Assembly: GCF_024359545.1 (NCBI RefSeq) | Contig: NZ_JAKQZG010000009.1 | Span: 1 to 64,000, forward strand | Source: Jiella marina | Lineage (GTDB): Bacteria > Pseudomonadota > Alphaproteobacteria > Rhizobiales > Rhizobiaceae | Length of the DNA: 64,000 nt | Direction of reading: 5' to 3' | Shown: piece by piece, positions 19,173-29,113 of the stretch | Position numbering within the stretch: the first letter of the stretch is position 1 | Layout: the number at the start of each line of letters is the position of its first letter | Made by a program: the position numbers and the translations under genes | Notes under the pieces: generated by a model | Told to the model about the DNA's origin: nothing | What the model saw: only the letters and a program-made list of their open reading frames with translations | The model's database searches: none

Positions 19173-20054
19173 TCAGGTGATCAGGCCGGCATGCCGCAAT
19201 GCTGAGTCGATCGTCTCGGCCGTCGCCGCTTCGACCGGCACCAGGGGCGAGCGCAGCGTATTGCGAATCTTGCCGAGACGCGACAGCGCATATTTCACGC
19301 CGGCCGGGCTTGGCTCGATGAACAGGGCCTTGTGAAGCGGCATCAGACGGTCCTGATAGGACTGCGCCGTCTGATAGTCGAACTCGGCGCAGGCCGCCTG
19401 GAAGTGCGAACACAGCGCCGGTGCGACATTGGCCGTGACCGAAATGCAGCCATGCCCGCCATGGGCGTTGAAGCCAAGCGCCGTCGCGTCCTCGCCCGAA
19501 AGCTGGACGAATTCGGTGCCGCAGGCGGCGCGCTGCTCCGAGACCCGGTCGACCTTGGAGGTCGCGTCCTTCACGCCGATGATATTGGCATGATCGCGGG
19601 CGAGGCTCGCCATCGTCTCCGGTGTCATATCGATGATCGAGCGGCCGGGAATGTTGTAGATCAGGATCGGCAGGGAGACCGCCTTGGCGATCGCCGAAAA
19701 GTGCTGATAGAGGCCGCGCTGGTTCGGCTTGTTGTAATAGGGCGTCACCACAAGGAGACCGTCGGCGCCCGCGCTCTGGGCGAAGCGGGCAAGGTCGATC
19801 GCCTCGATCGTGTTGTTCGACCCGGCGCCGGCGATCACGGGAACGCGACCGCCCGCCACCTTGACGCAGACGTCCACGACACGTTTGTGTTCGTCATGGG
19901 TGAGCGTCGGGCTCTCCCCGGTCGTACCGACCGGCACGAGACCGGTCGAGCCTTCGGCGATCTGCCACTCGACGAAATCGGCGAACACGTCCTCGGCGAA
20001 GCTGCCATCCTCGGCAAACGGGGTCACCAGCGCCGGAATCGAGCCATTGAACAT
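19173..20054 (-). CDS. dapA: 4-hydroxy-tetrahydrodipicolinate synthase
   Basis: A 293-residue lysine/diaminopimelate pathway aldolase condensing pyruvate and aspartate semialdehyde. Signatures: [11 protein letters not shown] near residue 42, [17 protein letters not shown] with the catalytic tyrosine, and the Schiff-base lysine in IIGVKDAT (about residue 162). Normal length. It is upstream of smpB and divergent from the lytic transglycosylase gene. Confidence 0.97.
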   Translation of the reverse strand: MFNGSIPALVTPFAEDGSFAEDVFADFVEWQIAEGSTGLVPVGTTGESPTLTHDEHKRVVDVCVKVAGGRVPVIAGAGSNNTIEAIDLARFAQSAGADGLLVVTPYYNKPNQRGLYQHFSAIAKAVSLPILIYNIPGRSIIDMTPETMASLARDHANIIGVKDATSKVDRVSEQRAACGTEFVQLSGEDATALGFNAHGGHGCISVTANVAPALCSHFQAACAEFDYQTAQSYQDRLMPLHKALFIEPSPAGVKYALSRLGKIRNTLRSPLVPVEAATAETIDSALRHAGLIT

Positions 20055-20361
20055 TTTCTACTCCCACTCGCTCCTGACGCTGTCTCGGATTTGCATTGGC
20101 AATCCTGGAACAGGCCGCAAGACATCATGCAAGACCGCCTCGACCGCGCGAGGCAGCAAAGTGCAGACCGCCATAAAGCTTTCGTCAGGACGCGGCAACA
20201 TATGGAAGCCAATCGGCGGAAACAAGCACGGGAAGGCATCTTCGTTCGCCATCCGCTCCGACCAGAGTAACCGGCTTTTAAGGGCGATCGTGAGAGATTT
20301 GAAAACCAATCCGGCAGTTGATCTGCCGGCGCACCGTTCCGTTTTCGGACCTTTCGAGGGT
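20055..20361. other. Divergent promoter region of dapA and the transglycosylase
   Basis: About 307 bases between divergent starts. The reading frame of the right-hand gene extends back through it, but no signal peptide or family sequence appears until 20362. No other gene is evident. Confidence 0.5.
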
Positions 20362-22551
20362 ATGGCCATGCCAGGATTCGCCCCTGCCAGCCAGTTGATC
20401 TCCGCCGCGCTCGCCCTTCTGCTTGTCGGGCAGCCGGCTCTCGCAGAGACCGCGTTCCTGCCCGATTACGGGCCGATGCCGACGGCCCGGCCGAGCGGGA
20501 TGACGGCCGGCGTCTCGATCGATCCGGGCCGCTTCGGCGGCCAGGTGCGGGCGCCTGCGATCGCCGCGATTCCCGTTCCCGCCCCCCAGCCCGCTGCCCC
20601 GCAAAGCGCCACCGCCTTCACCGCCTCGATCGCCACGCTGACGCCGCGGCTCGACCCGGTGCGCGCCTTGCATGGCGAGTTGAAGGAAGGGCTGCAGGCG
20701 CTGTCGGATCGAAATCCGACCAAGGCGCGGGCGATCCGCGAGGGCATGGCGCCCGGAACGCTTGACCGCGACATCCTGACCTGGGCGATCGCGGTAACGG
20801 GCGGCGACAATGTGCCGGCCATTGAGATTGCCGCGGCGGCCCGCAGCCTGACGGGCTGGCCCGGTCTGAAGAAGCTGCGGATCAATTCCGAGAAGGCGAT
20901 CTACCGCGAGAAGCGGCCGGCTCGCGAAGTGCTGCAGGCCTTTTCGAACAGCATGCCCGAGAGCCCCGAAGGCGTGATGGCGCTGGCGCGCGCCTGGATC
21001 GAGGTCGGCGAGGTCGGCCGCGCCAAGCAGATCATCGGCCAGACCTGGCGCACAGAGCGTATGAATCGCTCGACCGAAAACGAGATGCTGTCGACCTTCG
21101 GCACACTTCTGAGCAAGGCCGACCACAAGCACCGCATGGACATGCTGCTCTACGCCGACCGAATCACGGACGCGGCGCGTGCGGCCAAGCTCGCCGGCGC
21201 GACGAAGCTGCACGCGGCGCGTGCCGCCGCCATTCGCGGCGAGAGGAATGCCGGCAGCCTGCTCAACGCCGTACCCAGTTCCCAGCGCTCCGATCCGGGC
21301 TATCTGTTCGCGCTGGTCGAATATTACCGCAAGGCCCATAAGGTCGAAGCGGCGGCCGACATCATCCTCAAGGCGCCGCGCGATCCGGCGGCCCTGGTCG
21401 ATCCCGACGCGTGGTGGAACGAGCGCCGCATCATCGCGCGCGATCTGCTCGATCTCGGCAAGGCCAAGACCGCCTATCAGATCGCCGCCGGACATTCCGC
21501 CCAAGACGACGTCGAGGCCGTGGAAGCGGAATTCCACGCCGGCTGGATCGCGCTGCGCTTCCTGAATGACCCGTCGACGGCGAGCCGACATTTCGCCAGG
21601 ATCATCGAACGCTCGAACAAGCCGCTGTCGCTTTCGCGCGGCTATTACTGGCTGGCGCGCGCAGCCGAAGCGGCCGGCTCCAGCAATGCCGGCGGCTACT
21701 ATCAACGGGCCGCCCATTACGGCGCGACCTATTACGGCCAGCTCGCAGCGGCGCGGCTGGGCCGCAATCCCGGCGCGATCGAGTTTCCCAGCCCGTCCGA
21801 TGCCGAGCGGCAGCGCTTCGCCTCGCGTCCGGCGGTCCGGGCAATCCAGCGCCTGGAACAGATCGGCTCGGACTGGCGCGCCGACATTCTCTATCGCGGC
21901 CTGGCCGACGAACTCGACAGCCCTGGCGAACTCGCGCTCCTGTCGGTCATGGCGGAGCAGCGGGGCGACCATCACCTCGTGCTGCAGGTCGGCAAGCTCG
22001 CCTATTGGCGCGGTGTCGACGCCCCGGCCCTCGCCTTTCCGATCGGCGTGATCCCGGCGAGCGCCAATATCTCGGCCTCCGGCAAGGCCCTGGCCTATGC
22101 CATCGCGCGGCAGGAGAGCGCCTTCAATCCCAAGGCCCGCTCGCATGCTGGCGCGCTCGGCCTCCTGCAGTTGATGCCGGGGACCGCCAAGAGCATGGCC
22201 CGCAAGGTGGGCGTCGCCTACTCGCCCGCGCGATTGACCAGCGATCCCGGCTACAACGCCACGCTGGGGGCGCGCTATCTCGGCGACCAGATCGACAATT
22301 TCGACGGCTCCTACGTGCTGACCTTCGCCGCCTACAACGCGGGTCCGCGCCGGGCACGCGAATGGATCGAGCGCTTCGGCGATCCGCGCGGAAAGCCGCT
22401 CGATCAGGTGATCGACTGGGTGGAGCGCATCCCCTACACCGAGACGCGCAACTACGTGCAGCGGATCATGGAGAACTATCAGGTCTACAAGATCCGTCTG
22501 GGGGCCGGCTTCTCCATCGAGCGCGACCTGCGCTTCGGCCGACGGGGCTGA
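20362..22551 (+). CDS. slt: Soluble lytic murein transglycosylase
   Basis: A 729-residue periplasmic enzyme that cleaves peptidoglycan to anhydro-muropeptides. The start MAMPGFAPASQLISA after GAGGG gives a signal peptide ending near PALAE. A long alpha-solenoid of helical repeats (about residues 90-560) precedes the C-terminal catalytic domain, whose glutamate is in IARQESAFNPKARSHAGALG, with LLQLMPGTAK and FAAYNAGPRRAREW following. Length and layout fit the Slt70 group. The frame is open far upstream, but the signal peptide fixes the start. Confidence 0.93.
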   Translation: MAMPGFAPASQLISAALALLLVGQPALAETAFLPDYGPMPTARPSGMTAGVSIDPGRFGGQVRAPAIAAIPVPAPQPAAPQSATAFTASIATLTPRLDPVRALHGELKEGLQALSDRNPTKARAIREGMAPGTLDRDILTWAIAVTGGDNVPAIEIAAAARSLTGWPGLKKLRINSEKAIYREKRPAREVLQAFSNSMPESPEGVMALARAWIEVGEVGRAKQIIGQTWRTERMNRSTENEMLSTFGTLLSKADHKHRMDMLLYADRITDAARAAKLAGATKLHAARAAAIRGERNAGSLLNAVPSSQRSDPGYLFALVEYYRKAHKVEAAADIILKAPRDPAALVDPDAWWNERRIIARDLLDLGKAKTAYQIAAGHSAQDDVEAVEAEFHAGWIALRFLNDPSTASRHFARIIERSNKPLSLSRGYYWLARAAEAAGSSNAGGYYQRAAHYGATYYGQLAAARLGRNPGAIEFPSPSDAERQRFASRPAVRAIQRLEQIGSDWRADILYRGLADELDSPGELALLSVMAEQRGDHHLVLQVGKLAYWRGVDAPALAFPIGVIPASANISASGKALAYAIARQESAFNPKARSHAGALGLLQLMPGTAKSMARKVGVAYSPARLTSDPGYNATLGARYLGDQIDNFDGSYVLTFAAYNAGPRRAREWIERFGDPRGKPLDQVIDWVERIPYTETRNYVQRIMENYQVYKIRLGAGFSIERDLRFGRRG

Positions 22552-22658
22552 GGGCTGCTGGACGGCATTGCGGCTAGCGTTTTGCCGCTGGCCAAGCCAC
22601 GCTTCTAGAATAGATGCCGCTCGACGGAGACCATGGGTCGTCAGCGGAGAAGCGCCGA

Positions 22659-23537
22659 ATGTTAGCCTCGACGGACACGTTCGAGACCTTCACCTACGAG
22701 CATGACGGACTGCGGCTTTCCGGCCGCAGCCTCGGACCGGAGACATCGTCATCCCTGCCGATCGTCTGCCTGCCGGGTCTCACCCGCAATTCCCGCGACT
22801 TTGACGCCATGGCGCTGGCCATCCGCTCCCTCGATCCCGATCGTCGGATCGTCGCCTTCGACTATCGCGGCCGCGGCCACTCGCAATATGCCACCGGTGC
22901 CGAGGCCTATACGGTCCCTGCCGAGGCGGCCGACATCCTCGCCGGTCTCGACCATCTGAAGATCGACCGCGCCGTCTTCGTCGGCACGTCTCGCGGTACG
23001 CTGGTCATCCACCTCCTGGCGATGATGCGGCTCGAAGCGATCGCCGCTGCGGTCTTCAACGATGCGGGGCCGAAGATCGAGGCCGAGGGCCTGCGATTGA
23101 TCCGCGACACCGTCGGGGTGGTCGAATCCTTCCCCGACTGGCCGAGCGCCGTCGACGCTCTGGCGACATCGCTCGGCCCGGCGTTTCCTGCCATGACGCG
23201 CGCAGACTTCGAGCGGATGGCCCGCGCCGGCTACGTCGAGCGCGATGGCCGCATCGTCGGCGACTACGATCCCCGCCTGCTCGAACCCTTGCGGACCATC
23301 GATCTCGAAAACGGCCTGCCGGAACTCTGGGAGGCCTTCGACCTGATGAAGGACGTGCCGCTCTTGGTCATTCGCGGCGAGAACTCGACGCTCTTTTCAG
23401 CCTCGACGGTCGACGCAATGAAGGCCCGGCACGGCAATCTCGAATCGATCGAGGTGCCGGGTCAGGGGCATGCACCGTTTCTGGAGACGGCCGGACTGCC
23501 GGCGAAAATCGCGAGGTTTGCGGGCAGGATCAGCTGA
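22659..23537 (+). CDS. Alpha/beta hydrolase
   Basis: A 292-residue soluble hydrolase. The nucleophile elbow is FVGTSRGTL (Ser111), the oxyanion region is VCLPGLTRNSRDF, and the catalytic histidine is in GQGHAPFLE near the end; an acid follows the VIRGENS strand. AFDYRGRGHSQ is typical of the family. The substrate cannot be told. I chose the ATG at 22659, with GGAGA upstream. It follows slt on the same strand and converges with pheA. Confidence 0.88.
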   Translation: MLASTDTFETFTYEHDGLRLSGRSLGPETSSSLPIVCLPGLTRNSRDFDAMALAIRSLDPDRRIVAFDYRGRGHSQYATGAEAYTVPAEAADILAGLDHLKIDRAVFVGTSRGTLVIHLLAMMRLEAIAAAVFNDAGPKIEAEGLRLIRDTVGVVESFPDWPSAVDALATSLGPAFPAMTRADFERMARAGYVERDGRIVGDYDPRLLEPLRTIDLENGLPELWEAFDLMKDVPLLVIRGENSTLFSASTVDAMKARHGNLESIEVPGQGHAPFLETAGLPAKIARFAGRIS

Positions 23538-23628
23538 ACATTCGCATAGGCTGACGGGAGGCCATGCAATAATTGCCGAGCGCTCTGATCCGACAGCAAG
23601 ATATGTTTGCGAGCTGCACCGACATTCT

Positions 23629-23657
23629 CCTCATCCCGGACCTAATCCGGGATGAGG
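23629..23657. terminator. Perfect hairpin between convergent genes
   Basis: CCTCATCCCGGA and TCCGGGATGAGG form a perfect 12-bp stem around a 5-base loop. It lies between the convergent hydrolase and pheA genes. It resembles REP-type palindromes common in alphaproteobacteria, so it may be a dispersed repeat acting as a terminator. Confidence 0.5.
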
Positions 23658-23764
23658 ATGCGGATGGGCAAAGCCTCGCCAGCTTCGCGTGAAAGGACGT
23701 ATCGTGTCAGGCCTCCCACACTGGTATCGCCGCGCAATCTGCGGTCTTCGCAATCCTTTTCCGC

Positions 23765-24730
23765 CTACTCCCCCGGCAGGAGCAGAGCCTGCCGATCATC
23801 CGACGCCCGATAGACGCCGAGGTTGCGGTATTCGGCCGAGAAGAAGCGGAGTTCTTCGAGGGCCCGGCCGAGAGCCGGATCGTGAGGATGGCCTTCGACG
23901 TCGGCGTAGAAGAGCGTCGCCGAGAAGCTGCCGCCCAGCTGGTAGCTTTCGAGTTTCGTCATATTGATGCCGTTGGTCGCGAATCCGCCGAGCGCCTTGT
24001 AGAGGGCGGCGGGAATGTTCTTCACCCGGAAGACGAAGGTCGTCACCACGTCGCGGCTGACATAGTTGCGTCCGTCATCGCTCACCGAGGGCTCGCGCGG
24101 CGCCCAGAGGCTCAGCCGGCACTCATCGGGATCGGCAAAGGGCTGCTGGCCAGGATTGGCGAGGATGACGAAGCGCGTGACGTTGTTCGATGCGTCCTCG
24201 ACGTCCTCCTCAATGATCGACAGCCCGTAATATTCGGCCGCCAGGCGCGGTGCGAGCGCCGCCCGACTCTTGTCTCCCACTTCCGAGACCTCGCGCGCTG
24301 CCCCCGCGGTGTCGCCGGCAACCTGCGGCTTCCAGCCATTGGCGCGCAGATATTTGCGGCACTGCCCAAGCGCGTGGATATGGCTGTAGACGCTTTTGAT
24401 CTCGGCGCGCGCGACGCCGGGAAGCGCCATCAGTTGAAAATGGATCGGCATGAAGTATTCGCCGACGATCTGAAGCCCCGAATCGGGCATCAAGAGATGG
24501 ATGTCGGCGACGCGGCCGGCGAGAGTGTTCTCGATCGGGATCATCGCGCGCACGACCTGACGCTCCCGGCCTTCATGCTCGACCGTTCCGTTGCGCACGG
24601 CGGCGAAGGCGTCGTCGAAGGACGGGCATGGCAGCGCGGCGTAGCGATCGCCGAAGACGGTCTTGATCGCCATGTCGGAGTTGGCGCCGGGTTCGCCCTG
24701 GAAGGCGATCATCGGGCGGTCGTCGCTCAT
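23765..24730 (-). CDS. pheA: Prephenate dehydratase
   Basis: A 321-residue enzyme converting prephenate to phenylpyruvate. The catalytic domain begins IAFQGEPGANSDMA and includes IPIENTLAGRV and the TRF motif in NNVTRFVIL; a C-terminal ACT domain (VKNIPAALYKALGGFATNGI, then LESY) gives phenylalanine feedback. There is no chorismate mutase domain, so it is monofunctional. I chose the ATG at 24730, four bases after the kdsB stop with GGAG spaced correctly; an in-frame ATG at 24745 overlaps kdsB. Confidence 0.95.
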   Translation of the reverse strand: MSDDRPMIAFQGEPGANSDMAIKTVFGDRYAALPCPSFDDAFAAVRNGTVEHEGRERQVVRAMIPIENTLAGRVADIHLLMPDSGLQIVGEYFMPIHFQLMALPGVARAEIKSVYSHIHALGQCRKYLRANGWKPQVAGDTAGAAREVSEVGDKSRAALAPRLAAEYYGLSIIEEDVEDASNNVTRFVILANPGQQPFADPDECRLSLWAPREPSVSDDGRNYVSRDVVTTFVFRVKNIPAALYKALGGFATNGINMTKLESYQLGGSFSATLFYADVEGHPHDPALGRALEELRFFSAEYRNLGVYRASDDRQALLLPGE

Positions 24731-24734
24731 CTCA

Positions 24735-25463
24735 TCATGCTCCATAGATCAGGCGCGCGCGGATCAGATCGTCGGGTCCGTCGACGCCGAGGGGCACGGT
24801 ATCGACGATCTCGCCATCGATTCGCATGCCGTTTTCCAGGGCGCGCAGCTGTTCCAGCTTCTCGCGCCTTTCCAGAACCGATGGCTCCAGAGCGACGAAG
24901 CGCTCCAGGCTCTCGCGCCGGTAGGCGTAGAGCCCTATGTGATGGTAGAGGGGGCCCTCCCCCCAGGGTGCCGTCGCGCGGGTAAAATAGAGGGCGTGGA
25001 GCCTGGTCTCCCCGATTGGTGATCCGACCAGTTTCACGACGTTCGGGTTGTCCCGCTCCTCGAGTTCCGAAATGACCGCCGCCAGGGTCGCAATATCGCA
25101 TTGCGGGTCCTCGAGCGGCGCGACGGCGCGGCGGATCGTCTCCGGCTCGATGGTGGGCAGATCACCCTGCACGTTGATGATGGTTTCGACTTCACGCTTT
25201 GGATCAAGTGCCATCAGAGCTTCGTGAATGCGATCCGATCCGGACTGGTGATCGACCGAGGTCATCACCGCCTCGAAACCGGCCGCCACGACCACCTGGC
25301 GGATCTCCTCCGCATCGGTCGCCACGACCACGCGGCCGGCATTGGCGGCGCTGGCGCGCTCGGCGACACGCACGATCATCGGTTTGCCGGCGATGTCGGC
25401 CAGGGCTTTCTTCGGAAGACGCGTCGAACCGAGACGCGCGGGAATGAGGACAAGGGTGGACAT
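24735..25463 (-). CDS. kdsB: CMP-KDO synthetase
   Basis: A 242-residue cytidylyltransferase that activates KDO for lipopolysaccharide core synthesis. The nucleotide-binding start [20 protein letters not shown] is diagnostic, and [19 protein letters not shown] and [10 protein letters not shown] are conserved. Upstream member of the kdsB-pheA pair. The ATG at 25463 matches family starts; a few extra in-frame codons precede it. Confidence 0.96.
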   Translation of the reverse strand: MSTLVLIPARLGSTRLPKKALADIAGKPMIVRVAERASAANAGRVVVATDAEEIRQVVVAAGFEAVMTSVDHQSGSDRIHEALMALDPKREVETIINVQGDLPTIEPETIRRAVAPLEDPQCDIATLAAVISELEERDNPNVVKLVGSPIGETRLHALYFTRATAPWGEGPLYHHIGLYAYRRESLERFVALEPSVLERREKLEQLRALENGMRIDGEIVDTVPLGVDGPDDLIRARLIYGA

Positions 25464-25651
25464 GGGTGCGTCTTCAACCACTCTCTAAGAATTCCAATCT
25501 TGAATGCCGCCTTGTGGAGTGACAAAAGGTGGCGCCGACGCGGCTCTTACAGGTGTTGCTTTGAAACGGCAAAAGACCTAGGTTCCGCGCGATTTTGCCG
25601 GGGGTGCGCCAGAGGTGGCGCCGAAAGTTCAGGAGAGGGTTGGTCCCGCCA

Positions 25652-26923
25652 ATGAATTCGTTTGAAGCAAATAAGATCTTCGGAGCCGTATTGGGCACGA
25701 TCTTCGTCCTGTTCGGCGGCAGCCTGCTGGCCGAGGGCTTGTTTCATTCCGAAGAACCTGAAGTCCCGGGTTATGAAATCGTCGTCGCCGAGAGTGCCGA
25801 GGGCGATGGCGACGCTGGCGCTGCTCAGGAGGAAGCCCCCTCGATCGCGGCCCTCCTGCAGAACGCGAGCGCCGATGCCGGCGCCAACGTGTTCAAGAAA
25901 TGCGTCGCCTGCCACACCGGCGAAAAGGGCGGCGCCAACAAGATCGGCCCGCATCTTTGGGGCGTCGTGATGCGTCCGATCGCCGAGGTCTCCGACTTCT
26001 CCTACTCGTCCGCGATGCAGGATTTCTCCGAGGGCGGGTCGGTCCAGTGGGACTATGAGCATCTCAACGGTTTCCTCGAAAATCCTCAGGGTTACATGTC
26101 GGGAACGGCCATGGGCTTCGCGGGCGTGAAAGATGACGAGGATCGCGCCGATCTGATCGCCTATCTCCGCTCGCTGGCAGATGAGCCTGCTCCGCTGCCG
26201 GAAGCGCCTGCGGAAGGTGCCGCGGATGCCGGTGACGAGCAGACCGCCGAAGTCACCGAGCCCGGCACGACCACGAAGATGGGCGCCGGCGGCGAAGAGG
26301 CACAGGCGACGCCCGATGCCGGCCCGGCGAACGCTGCTCCGACCGAGAGCGGCGACGAGACCACCACGGCCGAGATGTCCGCCCAGAATAACCAGCTCGA
26401 CACGAGCGCAGACGACGCGGCCGGTTCCGAGGCAGCACAGTCTGATGCCGCTGCTTCGGGAAGCTCCGAGGAACAGGCGGGAGATGCGGATGCGGCCGAA
26501 GGCTCCGGCGATCAGCCCGAGGATGCGGCGGCTGCGTCCGGTGACGAGGCGCAGCCGGCCGAGGAAGCGACCCAGACCGCCATGGCCGGCGACCCGGCGG
26601 CGGGCGAGAAGGTGTTCAACAAGTGCCGCGCCTGCCATGCGGTCGGCGAAGGCGCTGCGAACAGGATCGGCCCCGAGCTGAACGGCATCGTCGGCGAAGC
26701 CGTCGCCGAAGTCGAAGGCTACAGCTTCTCCTCCGCGCTGCAGGAGTATGCGCAGGAGAACCCGACCTGGACCGTCGAGAACCTGCATGCCTGGCTGAGT
26801 GATCCGCGGGGTCTGGTGTCTGGCACCAAGATGGTCTTTCCCGGCCTGAAGAACCAGGAAGACATCGACAATGTCATCGCCTATCTCGCGACCTTCGACG
26901 AGAGCGGGGCCCAGAGCCAGTAG
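25652..26923 (+). CDS. Membrane-anchored two-domain cytochrome c
   Basis: A 423-residue protein with an uncleaved N-terminal membrane anchor (about residues 8-28, FGAVLGTIFVLFGGSLLAEG), two class I cytochrome c domains, and a long acidic, Ala/Glu/Asp-rich linker (about 175-310). Heme sites are CVACHTG (about residue 88) and CRACHAVG (about 325); methionine ligands probably lie in MSGTAMGF and VSGTKMVFPG. The family usually has one such domain of about 180 residues, like CycM that feeds oxidases, so this looks like a domain duplication. AGGAGAGG precedes the start. A strong terminator follows. Confidence 0.92.
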   Translation: MNSFEANKIFGAVLGTIFVLFGGSLLAEGLFHSEEPEVPGYEIVVAESAEGDGDAGAAQEEAPSIAALLQNASADAGANVFKKCVACHTGEKGGANKIGPHLWGVVMRPIAEVSDFSYSSAMQDFSEGGSVQWDYEHLNGFLENPQGYMSGTAMGFAGVKDDEDRADLIAYLRSLADEPAPLPEAPAEGAADAGDEQTAEVTEPGTTTKMGAGGEEAQATPDAGPANAAPTESGDETTTAEMSAQNNQLDTSADDAAGSEAAQSDAAASGSSEEQAGDADAAEGSGDQPEDAAAASGDEAQPAEEATQTAMAGDPAAGEKVFNKCRACHAVGEGAANRIGPELNGIVGEAVAEVEGYSFSSALQEYAQENPTWTVENLHAWLSDPRGLVSGTKMVFPGLKNQEDIDNVIAYLATFDESGAQSQ

Positions 26924-26955
26924 TTCGGCGGCTCCAAAGCTTTCGACATCGCACG

Positions 26956-26985
26956 AAAAGCCCCGGCCAAGCCGGGGCTTTTTTC
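26956..26985 (+). terminator. Rho-independent terminator after cytochrome c gene
   Basis: A GC stem (GCCCCGGC/GCCGGGGC) with a CAA loop is followed by six T residues, 32 bases after the cytochrome stop. Confidence 0.93.
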
Positions 26986-27163
26986 TGTTTCACAGGGCAA
27001 CTCAGATCCTGTCCTGAAGAGAGGCAGGCGCCCACAAAGGGTTGCCATGGACCCGCTCGCGCCAAGATGAAGGAATCGTCACTTGGCAAGCAAGCGGTGA
27101 AATCGCCATAAAGCGCGGCGACGATTGCGTTTCTTGAACCGACACAGCAATGGAGATCAGCCT

Positions 27164-29113
27164 TTGCCGATCGCGACACGCCTGCTTCGCATTCTCGCCG
27201 GTTCATCCCTGGCCATCAGTGTCTCGTTGTCTGCCGCGAGCGGCCAGGAGACCAGACCCGCAGAAAACGAAACAGCCCAGGCCGCGTCCGAAGCGCCGGC
27301 GACCGGCGAAGTCGAAGCGGGCGAGTGGCACACGTCAATCTCCCTCATCAAGCCGTCGCGCTATCCGGATGACTTCGAGCACTATGACTACGTCAATCCC
27401 GATGCGCCCAAGGGCGGATCTCTGAACAGCGTCGTCATCGGCTCCTTCGATTCGTTCAATCCCTTCGTCGTGCGCGGCACCCCGGCCGCCGGGCTGGTTA
27501 CCTTCGGCGGCGGCCTGCTCTACGACACGCTGATGGAGCAATCGACGGAAGAACCCTCAACCTCCCATGCGCTGATCGCCGAAGCGATGCGTTTTGCCGA
27601 CGACTTCTCCTCCGCGACCTTCCGCCTGAACCCGAACGCGCATTGGCATGATGGCGAGCCGATCACCGTCGAGGACGTGATCTGGAGCTTCGACACGCTG
27701 AAAGAACTCCACCCGCAGTGGGGCGCCTACTACAAGAATGTCGTGAAGGCCGAGCAGACCGGCGAGCGCGAAGTGACCTTCACCTTCGACCAGACCGGCA
27801 ATCGCGAATTGCCCAACATCATGGGCGACCTGACGGTGCTTCCGAAGCACTGGTGGGAAGGCACCGGCCCCGACGGCCAGCCGCGCGACATCTCCGAGCC
27901 GACGACCGAGACGCCGCTCGGATCGGGCCCGTACCGGATCAAGCGTTTTGATATCGGTCAGTCGATCCAGTGGGAGCGGGTCGAGGATTATTGGGGCGCC
28001 GACAATCCGACCCGCGTCGGCCGCTACAATTACGACACCATCGCCTACACCTATCTGCGCGACGCCAACGCCGCCTGGGAAGCCTTCAAGAAAGGCGGTC
28101 TCGACGATTACCGGCTCGAAAACCGTTCGCAGCGCTGGTCGGAAGGCTATGATTTCCCCGCGGCACAAAACGGCGAGGTGATCCGGACGACCATCCCGGA
28201 TCACCAGGTCGAATCCATGCAGGCCTATGTCCTGAACAACCGTCTGGAAAAGTTTCAGGACCGGCGCGTGCGCAAGGCGCTGACGCTCGCCTATAATTTC
28301 GAGGAGATGAACCGGACGCTGTTCTACGGTCTCTACGAGCGGATGGACAGCTATTACGACAATTCGGAACTCTCGGCCACGGGCCTGCCAAGCGAGCGCG
28401 AGCTGAAATTCCTCGAACCGCTCCGCGATCAGATCCCGCCGGAAGTCTTCACGGAGGAATTCGAGCTTCCCGACTATTCCGAGGCGAGTGCCGCCCGGAC
28501 CTATCTGCGCGAAGCGTTCGAACTGTTGAAGGAAGCGGGCTACGAGCGTCGCGGTACGCAGCTCGTCAATGCCGAGACAGGCGAACCGTTCACGATCGAG
28601 TTCCTGGGCAGCGACCCCACCTCCAGCCGAACGATGGAACCCTACGCCCGAAGCCTGGAGCGGCTCGGCATCGGCACCAATGTGCGGATCGTCGACACCA
28701 ACCAGTATATCGAGCGGATCACCAATTTCGACTTCGAGATCGTGGGTATGAAATATTACCCGCAGTCGCTGTCGCCCGGCAACGAGCAGCGTGATTTCTG
28801 GTCGACCGCCGCCGCCGACAGCCCCGGCAGCCGCAACTATGCCGGCATCAAGAACCCTGCGATCGAGACCCTGATCGACAACATCGTCTATGCCGAGAGC
28901 CGCGAGGATCTGGTCGCGGCGACGCGAGCCCTCGATCGCGTGATGCTGTGGGAGTATTACGTCGTCCCGCAGTGGTACAATTCGGATGTCTGGCTCGCCT
29001 ATTGGGACAAGTTCGGCATGCCTGAGGAACGTCCCGACTACGCCACCATCGATCCGTATTCCTGGTGGGTGAAATCGGCCGAGAGCGGCACCGACGCGGC
29101 GGCGGCCAACTGA
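27164..29113 (+). CDS. yejA: Peptide ABC importer solute-binding protein, first copy
   Basis: A 649-residue SBP_bac_5 family protein of the YejA branch, which binds peptides and microcin C-like compounds in the periplasm. It appears to start with TTG at 27164, with GGAG upstream, giving a Sec signal peptide (ATRLLRILAGSSLAISVS). The YejA features HYDYVNPDAPKGG, TFGGGLLYDTLM and PLGSGPYRI are clear. Its stop overlaps the next gene, a second YejA with a Tat-type signal. In Sinorhizobium meliloti a yejA1A2BEF operon is required for tolerance of host antimicrobial peptides; the same role is plausible here. Confidence 0.92.
   Translation: MPIATRLLRILAGSSLAISVSLSAASGQETRPAENETAQAASEAPATGEVEAGEWHTSISLIKPSRYPDDFEHYDYVNPDAPKGGSLNSVVIGSFDSFNPFVVRGTPAAGLVTFGGGLLYDTLMEQSTEEPSTSHALIAEAMRFADDFSSATFRLNPNAHWHDGEPITVEDVIWSFDTLKELHPQWGAYYKNVVKAEQTGEREVTFTFDQTGNRELPNIMGDLTVLPKHWWEGTGPDGQPRDISEPTTETPLGSGPYRIKRFDIGQSIQWERVEDYWGADNPTRVGRYNYDTIAYTYLRDANAAWEAFKKGGLDDYRLENRSQRWSEGYDFPAAQNGEVIRTTIPDHQVESMQAYVLNNRLEKFQDRRVRKALTLAYNFEEMNRTLFYGLYERMDSYYDNSELSATGLPSERELKFLEPLRDQIPPEVFTEEFELPDYSEASAARTYLREAFELLKEAGYERRGTQLVNAETGEPFTIEFLGSDPTSSRTMEPYARSLERLGIGTNVRIVDTNQYIERITNFDFEIVGMKYYPQSLSPGNEQRDFWSTAAADSPGSRNYAGIKNPAIETLIDNIVYAESREDLVAATRALDRVMLWEYYVVPQWYNSDVWLAYWDKFGMPEERPDYATIDPYSWWVKSAESGTDAAAAN

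Noticed and set aside
20278-22146. Long minus-strand frame opposite the lytic transglycosylase gene
   Set aside because: Shadow frame with Arg/Gly-rich sequence; the plus-strand gene has a signal peptide and catalytic motifs.
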